Positions 58,681 to 64,000 of a stretch of DNA of 64,000 nucleotides are shown piece by piece (the stretch's first letter is position 1; each line of letters starts with the position of its first letter). The DNA lies in contig NZ_JBEBMF010000004.1 in the NCBI RefSeq assembly GCF_040081925.1, positions 62,001-126,000 of the forward strand, written 5' to 3'. Below the pieces are notes generated by a model. The model searched no databases. It had not been told where the DNA came from and saw only the letters and a list, made by a program, of their open reading frames with translations. This DNA comes from Mesorhizobium_K quangtriensis. Lineage in GTDB: Bacteria; Pseudomonadota; Alphaproteobacteria; Rhizobiales; Rhizobiaceae. The position numbers and the translations under genes are program-made.

Positions 58681-60252
58681 GTGCGAACCTACAGTAAGAT
58701 ATGTGCCGGTTCGGGTTCGCTGAGGACGCTTCTGCTTGCCAGCGCGGCCGTCGGACTTGCCCTGACGGCTCAGGCTGTCGCGCAGCAAGCCGCTGGCCTG
58801 CGGGGCGGATTGTCTGCGGGAACTCCCGAATCGATCCTCGTACCGGACAACGGACTGCCGTCCCCGACCTACGTGCCTGTCAGCCCGGGCGCAGTGCCGG
58901 ACGGAGCTGCAATACCCGATACGTTTGACGAAGGGCCGACCGCTGCAGAACGTCCGCCATCGCAGGCCAACGCACAGCGCCAAACGGCGGAAGAGACCGA
59001 CGATACAACGACCGGCACCGTTCGGACTCCAACTGTCGACTCGCAGGGAAACCTGCCTATCGATCCCGGCGCCCAGGCCGCTCAGCCAATCGAGGGACTA
59101 AACAAGCCGGCCGACGACAATCCCTTCGCGGCCGTCGGCATTCGTTGGGGTACTTTCATCCTGAAACCCACCCTGGAAACCGGCATCACCGCGACGACGA
59201 ACGCCGATTCCTCAGTCGATGGCTCTTCAGCCTTGCTCTCTGAGACGACACTGCGCCTCAACGCCGTATCCGACTGGGCAAGCCACCGCGCCTCGATCGA
59301 TGCCTTCGGCACGTTCACCGACACTCTGTCCGGCGAAGAGGTCGATCGCTTCGAAGGTGGCGTGGACGCTGAACTTGAACTCGAACTTGGTACCGAGTAC
59401 CGCGCAAAGAGCACTTTCACCTATTCCGCAGAACCCGAATCCGCAGCCTCGCCGGTCGTCACCCCCGATACCATAGAGGAGCCTATGACCCAGACGGTGG
59501 GGGGTACGCTCGGCCTGGAAAGGGACGTCGGCAAGGCGACCTTCGGGGTCACCGGAGGCATTTTGCATGATACCTACGGCGACGCCGATCTGGTAGGCGG
59601 CGGCGTGCTTTCCCAGAAAGATCGCGACTCGACGCTCTACAGCCTGTCTCTGCGCGGCGGCTACGAGATGTCCCCGACCCTGACCCCGTTCCTGGAAACC
59701 GAGATCGGGCGCAACCAATACGATCAGGAAGTCGACAGCGCCGGCTACCAGCGCTCGGCCGACCTCTACGCCGTCCGCGCCGGCCTGGAATTCGACATGG
59801 GCGAGAAATTGTCCGGAGAGGTCGCGGCGGGCTGGGTCAGCGAGAGTTTCGACGACGCGAGGCTGGCGACGCTCTCGACGCCGACCTTCGAAGGAAATGT
59901 CCTATGGTCGCCGCTGCGTGGCACGAACGTGCGACTTTCGGGGTCGACGGAACTGGAAGGAACGACCACCCCCGGCGAAAGCGGTTCGGTACTCTACTCG
60001 ACCGGCCTTGCAATCGAGCGCCAGATGCGCGCCAACCTCACAGGCGACGCGATCCTGGGTTACGGCTACCGCAACTACGCAGAGTCGGATGGCTACGACG
60101 TCATCTGGAACGCGTCTGCAAGCCTGACCTGGTGGTTGAACCGTTATGCCGGCGTCGTCGGGCGGGTGAGCTACGAAGACGTGTCGAGCAACCTGCCGGA
60201 TCGCGACAGCGACAGCAGCAGCGTCTTCCTCGGTCTGAAGCTGCAGCGCTGA
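58681..60252 (+). CDS. Outer-membrane beta-barrel protein, hypothetical
   Basis: A 523-residue exported protein: signal peptide about 1-36, then a Pro/Thr-rich linker of about 115 residues with no fold, then about 340 residues of repeated amphipathic beta strands ending in GLKLQR (SSSVFLGLKLQR). The C-terminal strand and tyrosine/glycine pattern fit an outer-membrane barrel (OMP_b-brl_2/BBP2-like). GTG start with a weak ribosome site. Cargo or ligand unknown. Divergent from kpsF/gutQ; convergent with galU. Confidence 0.78.
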   Translation: MRTYSKICAGSGSLRTLLLASAAVGLALTAQAVAQQAAGLRGGLSAGTPESILVPDNGLPSPTYVPVSPGAVPDGAAIPDTFDEGPTAAERPPSQANAQRQTAEETDDTTTGTVRTPTVDSQGNLPIDPGAQAAQPIEGLNKPADDNPFAAVGIRWGTFILKPTLETGITATTNADSSVDGSSALLSETTLRLNAVSDWASHRASIDAFGTFTDTLSGEEVDRFEGGVDAELELELGTEYRAKSTFTYSAEPESAASPVVTPDTIEEPMTQTVGGTLGLERDVGKATFGVTGGILHDTYGDADLVGGGVLSQKDRDSTLYSLSLRGGYEMSPTLTPFLETEIGRNQYDQEVDSAGYQRSADLYAVRAGLEFDMGEKLSGEVAAGWVSESFDDARLATLSTPTFEGNVLWSPLRGTNVRLSGSTELEGTTTPGESGSVLYSTGLAIERQMRANLTGDAILGYGYRNYAESDGYDVIWNASASLTWWLNRYAGVVGRVSYEDVSSNLPDRDSDSSSVFLGLKLQR

Positions 60253-60254
60253 GC

Positions 60255-61157
60255 CTACCCGGCGCTGGGGGCCTTGCCGGAAGACCTGTCCCCCAGCAGT
60301 TCCTCGATCGCGCCTGCCATTTTTGCGGAGAGGTCGTGGCGGGCGAGCGCGAAGGCGACGTTGGCCTCGACAAAGCCCTCCGGCGAGCCGCAGTCGAAGG
60401 TCCGGCCCCGGTAGTGATAGCCGAAGAAGCGCTGGTCCTGCTCAAGACGCAGCATCCCGTCCGTCAACTGGATCTCGTTGCCCGCACCGCGCTCTTGGCT
60501 TTCCAGGATCGCGAAGATCTCCGGCTGCAGGATGTAGCGGCCGTTGATGAAGAGGTTCGACGGCGCCGTGCCCTGCTTCGGCTTCTCCACCATCGACGTG
60601 ATGCGGAAGCCGTTGTGTGTCTCCTCGCCCCGGCCCACGATGCCGTATTTATGCGCCTCGGCCGGATCGCATTCCTGCACCGCGATGATGTTGCCGCCGG
60701 TGTGGTCGTAAAGCTCAACCATCTCCTTCATGCAGCTCTTTTCAGACTGCATGATCATGTCGGGCAGCAGAAGAGCGAACGGCTCGTCGCCGACCAGTTC
60801 GCGCGCGCACCAGACCGCATGGCCCAAGCCCAGCGGCTCCTGCTGGCGGGTAAAGCTGGTCTGCCCCGGCAGCGGCTGCAGCCGCTGCAGCTTGGCAAGC
60901 TGGTCGTCCTTGCCGCGCTGGGCGAGCGTGTGGTTCAGCTCGAACTGGATGTCGAAGTGATCCTCGATGACGGCCTTGTTGCGGCCGGTCACGAAGATGA
61001 AGTGCTCGATGCCAGCCTCGCGCGCCTCGTCGACCACATACTGGATCACCGGGCGATCGACGACCGTCAGCATCTCCTTCGGGATCGCCTTCGTCGCAGG
61101 CAGAAACCGCGTCCCCAATCCTGCTACCGGAAATACCGCCTTGCGGACTTTTTTCAT
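60255..61157 (-). CDS. galU: UTP-glucose-1-phosphate uridylyltransferase
   Basis: A 300-residue nucleotidyltransferase with GLGTRFLPATKAIPKEML (nucleotide site), LLPDMIM and VEKPKQGTAPSNLFINGRYIL. It makes UDP-glucose for exopolysaccharide, cyclic glucan and lipopolysaccharide. Starts with ATG; the ribosome site is weak in the AT-rich promoter region shared with the MltB-type gene. Confidence 0.93.
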   Translation of the reverse strand: MKKVRKAVFPVAGLGTRFLPATKAIPKEMLTVVDRPVIQYVVDEAREAGIEHFIFVTGRNKAVIEDHFDIQFELNHTLAQRGKDDQLAKLQRLQPLPGQTSFTRQQEPLGLGHAVWCARELVGDEPFALLLPDMIMQSEKSCMKEMVELYDHTGGNIIAVQECDPAEAHKYGIVGRGEETHNGFRITSMVEKPKQGTAPSNLFINGRYILQPEIFAILESQERGAGNEIQLTDGMLRLEQDQRFFGYHYRGRTFDCGSPEGFVEANVAFALARHDLSAKMAGAIEELLGDRSSGKAPSAG

Positions 61158-61356
61158 TTCGCCTCACCCCACGCTGGGCTACCTGACGCCAGGTCATTTT
61201 GATGCCGAATTTCACAATTAAGGAAAAGGCTCACGGATTCGTGTCCGGCATAAAAGCCACATATTGCATTTTCGTTCCAACGGTGGGGCATGGTAAACCA
61301 ATTCATAACCGGCAGAGGCGATGAATCGTCTTCCTGAAAATTCCAAGGAGGAAATG

Positions 61357-62577
61357 ATGCGTCCAACTCCAGGCATCCGGCGCCTCGCAAGCGTTGCCAC
61401 GGCAGCGATCTTCGGCCTCGGTCTTTTTGTGTCCCCTGTGCTCGCCGAACCCGGCTTCGAGCGCTGGGTCGCAAGCTTCCGTCAAACGGCCGCAGAAAAC
61501 GGCATTTCGCGTTCGACTTATGACCGCGCCTTCAAGGGCGTCGATTCGATCGACCCGGAAGTGCTTGAAAAGGCACGCTTCCAGCCAGAATTCACGGCCC
61601 CGGTCTGGGATTATTTCGACAACCGGGTGCATGAGGACTCGGTCGCGAACGGCCGCGCCATGGCGAAAAAATACAAGGCTACGCTGGACAGGATCGAGAA
61701 GCGCTTCGGCGTCGATCGCTACATCCTGCTCGCCATCTGGTCGATGGAATCCAACTACGGTGAGATTCTCAAGAACGACAAGGTTATGCGCAACGTCGTG
61801 CGTTCGCTGGCGACGCTCGCCTATGCGGACCAGCGCCGGGCCAAGTTCGCGCGCACGCAGCTCATCGCGGCCCTGAAGATTCTTCAGACCGGCGACATTG
61901 ACGAAAGCCACCTGACCGGCTCGTGGGCCGGCGCGATGGGACACACCCAGTTCATCCCCACCAGCTACCAAGCCTATGCGGTCGATTTTGACGGCAATGG
62001 CAAACGTGACATCTGGAATTCGATACCGGACGCGTTGGCCACCGCCGCCAATCTTCTGCGCAAGAATGGCTGGCAGGCCGGAAAGACGTGGGGTTACGAG
62101 GTCGATCTGCCGTCAGGGCGCAAGTTCCCGAGCGGCTCCCTTACGCTGTCCAAATGGCAGGGTATTGGCGTTACCCGCGCCAACGGAAAGCCATTCCGGC
62201 ACGGCGGTGACAAGGCCGAGTTGAAGGCGCTTGACGGACGCAATGGCCCCGCTTTCCTCGTGACCAAGAACTTCTTTGTGTTGAAAGCATACAACAACGC
62301 CGACAAATACGCGCTCGCGGTCGGCCTTCTTGCCGACGAAATCGCCGGCTACGGCGGCCTTGTACGCGACTGGAATCGTCCCTTCACAAAGCTGTCTTTC
62401 GTGGAAAAGCAGGAATTGCAGGAGCGTCTGTCTACGCTCGGCTATTATGACGGCAAATTCGACGGAAAGATCGGCGAAGGTTCGAAGACGGCGATAAGGG
62501 CCTTTCAGGCTCAGGCGGGGTTGACGCAGGACGGTCATCCAAGCATGGAAGTCCTTTCCAGGCTGAGAAAGAGATAG
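61357..62577 (+). CDS. MltB-type lytic murein transglycosylase
   Basis: A 406-residue exported enzyme. Signal peptide about 1-31 ending in VLA; transglycosylase domain about 35-320 with catalytic Glu in IWSMESNYGE and SWAGAMGHTQFIPTSYQAYAVDFDGNGKRD; C-terminal PG-binding-1 domain about 345-405 (LQERLSTLGYYDGKFDGKIGEGSKTAIRAFQAQ). It cleaves glycan strands leaving anhydro-muramyl ends. Two ATGs lie together; the second has ideal spacing to AAGGAGG. Followed within 10 bases by the DUF459 gene. Confidence 0.92.
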   Translation: MRPTPGIRRLASVATAAIFGLGLFVSPVLAEPGFERWVASFRQTAAENGISRSTYDRAFKGVDSIDPEVLEKARFQPEFTAPVWDYFDNRVHEDSVANGRAMAKKYKATLDRIEKRFGVDRYILLAIWSMESNYGEILKNDKVMRNVVRSLATLAYADQRRAKFARTQLIAALKILQTGDIDESHLTGSWAGAMGHTQFIPTSYQAYAVDFDGNGKRDIWNSIPDALATAANLLRKNGWQAGKTWGYEVDLPSGRKFPSGSLTLSKWQGIGVTRANGKPFRHGGDKAELKALDGRNGPAFLVTKNFFVLKAYNNADKYALAVGLLADEIAGYGGLVRDWNRPFTKLSFVEKQELQERLSTLGYYDGKFDGKIGEGSKTAIRAFQAQAGLTQDGHPSMEVLSRLRKR

Positions 62578-62586
62578 GAGTATGGA

Positions 62587-64000
62587 TTGACCGCGAGGAC
62601 GGGCCATGGGTTCAACTCATCCCGATTTGCAGTTTCCGTCCTTGCGCTGGCCGCTCTCTTAGCGGCCTTCTCCTTTGTCTCGTCATCCACCGGCTACGCC
62701 CAGGAACAGGAGCGGATCGGTCTGTTGAACCGCCTGTTCGGCTCCAAGAAGGCCGAACGGGAAGAGCCGAAAGCCCAGGTGGTCAAACCGAAGACCCAGC
62801 GCAAGAAGGCGCCCCGCGCGCCAGCCGAGGGCGAAGAAGCGCCTCAAGTCGCCGTCGTCACCAAGCACCCCAACGCCCATGTCGTTTTGGTCGTCGGCGA
62901 TTTCCTGGCGAGTGGCTTGGCCGAAGGCCTTACGACCGCCTTTACCCAAAACCCCAATGTAAGGATCGTCGATCGCAGCAGCGGATCGTCCGGGTTCGTT
63001 CGTTCGGATTTTCACAACTGGGCGGAGAAGGTCAACGAATTGATCACGTCGGAGAAGCCGGCCGCTGTGGTCGTCATGATCGGCGCCAATGACAGGCAGC
63101 AGATGCTCGTCGACGGGGTGCGCGAGACAGTCCGCTCGGAGAACTGGAACAGACAGTACGCGGACAGAGCCGAGGAATTGGCCAAGGCCATCGCAGCCCG
63201 CAAGGTGCCGTTCCTCTGGGTAGGGACGCCGCCCTTCAAGTCCCAGAAGATGATGCTCGACATGCTCGCCTTCAACGAGATGTACCGCACGGCGGCGGTC
63301 GGCGCGGGCGGGGAATTCGTCGATGTCTGGGACGGTTTCGTCGACGAGAACGGCGCCTATGTCGCCAGCGGCCCCGACATAAACGGGCAACCCGCACGCC
63401 TGCGCGCCAACGACGGCATCAACCTCGCACGGCCCGGCAAGCGAAAGATCGCCTTTTACGCGGAAAAGCCGCTTTACCGCATCCTTGGCGAAGACCCCGC
63501 CGCGCAAGGGGCGGCAACCGCCGACCTTGCTGCCCGGCCAGCCTATCGCATGTTTGGTCCGTTCGGGCCTTCCGATCCTCTGGACCAGGCCGAACTTGAT
63601 GTCGCGGTCGACCCGAACGAGGCTGGCCCCGTAAACGCCGCCCGTCCGGTTGCGCTTCGCACGCCAGGCCTCGACGGCGGCGTCGAACTACTCGGTGCGA
63701 TTGCGGAGCCGCGCAGGGAAGCGAAAACCCCAGCAGAGAAGCTGGCGATCGAGGGCTTTGCGCCGGCGGCACCGGCCGGCCGCGCCGACCAGTTTGGCTG
63801 GCCGCAGCTTGCCTCTGCAGCGGGAGCGATGCGTGAACTGAGCGTGGATACGACGCGCAATAAGGCGTCGGTACCCGCCGAGCCCCGGGAGCCCGTGGTG
63901 GACAAGGCTGCGATCCGCTCCGTCCGCGCGAATGTGCTCAGTGTCCCGGAACTGCCCATGCCCGGGCGGCTGCCGCCGGACATCGTGCCGGATCGCATCG
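62587..64000 (+). CDS. DUF459 SGNH-fold periplasmic protein, 3' truncated, active-site residues replaced
   Basis: The frame is open to the window end (471 codons seen). A TTG start after ATAGGAG gives a signal peptide ending near YAQ. The SGNH fold is seen: block I VVLVVGDFLASGLAEGL, block III MIGANDRQQM, and a C-terminal DGINLARPGKRKIAFY. In catalytic DUF459 proteins block I is GDS and block V has DGIH; here Ser is Phe and His is Asn, so the hydrolase site is probably dead. It is downstream of the transglycosylase gene, so a wall-binding role is possible. Confidence 0.83.
   Translation, partial: MTARTGHGFNSSRFAVSVLALAALLAAFSFVSSSTGYAQEQERIGLLNRLFGSKKAEREEPKAQVVKPKTQRKKAPRAPAEGEEAPQVAVVTKHPNAHVVLVVGDFLASGLAEGLTTAFTQNPNVRIVDRSSGSSGFVRSDFHNWAEKVNELITSEKPAAVVVMIGANDRQQMLVDGVRETVRSENWNRQYADRAEELAKAIAARKVPFLWVGTPPFKSQKMMLDMLAFNEMYRTAAVGAGGEFVDVWDGFVDENGAYVASGPDINGQPARLRANDGINLARPGKRKIAFYAEKPLYRILGEDPAAQGAATADLAARPAYRMFGPFGPSDPLDQAELDVAVDPNEAGPVNAARPVALRTPGLDGGVELLGAIAEPRREAKTPAEKLAIEGFAPAAPAGRADQFGWPQLASAAGAMRELSVDTTRNKASVPAEPREPVVDKAAIRSVRANVLSVPELPMPGRLPPDIVPDRI

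Noticed and set aside
1..64000. tRNA, rRNA, CRISPR arrays, insertion sequences and prophage clusters
   Set aside because: No cloverleaf sequences, ribosomal RNA stretches, spaced direct repeats, transposases, integrases or structural phage genes were recognised anywhere in the window.

Overview
The window (GC-rich, densely packed) reads as chromosome of a Rhizobiales alphaproteobacterium, most like the Mesorhizobium/Phyllobacteriaceae group. The evidence is a rhizobial-type flagellar cluster with the Rem regulator, FlaF and FlbT; an alphaproteobacterial ornithine decarboxylase leader (speF motif); homospermidine synthase; and mosaic palindromic intergenic repeats. This placement is inferred from gene content, not from a marker-gene tree.

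Layout. Positions 1-15,000 hold the end of a flagellar cluster: fliK (3' end), rem, flgE, flgK, flgL, flaF, flbT, flgD, fliQ, then flhA, fliR and four small accessory flagellar genes (FliJ-like, FlgJ-type rod-binding, FlgN-like, FliL-like). Between fliQ and flhA lies about 3.2 kb of non-flagellar DNA: a SnoaL-like gene, an HxlR regulator with an SCP2-like tail, an acyl-CoA dehydrogenase, and a repeat-rich 0.8-kb spacer. Positions 14,700-17,300 carry an SCP2 protein, a GNAT enzyme and ornithine decarboxylase (odc) behind a roughly 430-nt structured leader that also encodes a 31-residue peptide. Positions 17,300-20,700 are a complete BigR-type sulfide/persulfide operon (Blh sulfur dioxygenase, BigR, two YeeE/YedE halves, TauE) with a palindromic operator.

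Positions 20,700-34,800 hold small metabolic and transport units: amidase plus LysR; a DUF1007 and NicO nickel/cobalt exporter pair; SDR dehydrogenases; a CDF zinc transporter; GNAT; an aminotransferase; an aldo/keto reductase; a YebE-like protein; TrhO tRNA hydroxylase; an endolysin-type muramidase; and KDPG aldolase. Positions 34,800-45,400 hold a DUF882 peptidase, a sigma-54 response regulator, oligopeptidase PepF, NfeD with its SPFH partner, a FAD oxidoreductase, an alcohol dehydrogenase lacking two structural-zinc cysteines, and ferrochelatase. Positions 45,500-52,600 hold a secreted 5'-nucleotidase with a C-terminal LysM, a lipoprotein, homospermidine synthase, an autoregulated ArsR/AHSA1 pair, and a LacI regulator divergent from two poorly characterised genes. 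Positions 52,600-64,000 hold ilvD, an HODM-type haem protein, pabB-pabC, KpsF/GutQ isomerase, an outer-membrane barrel, galU, an MltB-type transglycosylase and a truncated DUF459 gene.

Functional links. Ornithine decarboxylase and homospermidine synthase, both present here, together make putrescine and homospermidine. The most interesting non-coding signal is the odc leader. Its conserved core overlaps an ORF whose peptide contains Pro-His-Ile-Arg, which resembles the ornithine-sensing part of the enterobacterial SpeFL arrest peptide. No tRNA, rRNA, CRISPR array, insertion sequence or prophage was found.
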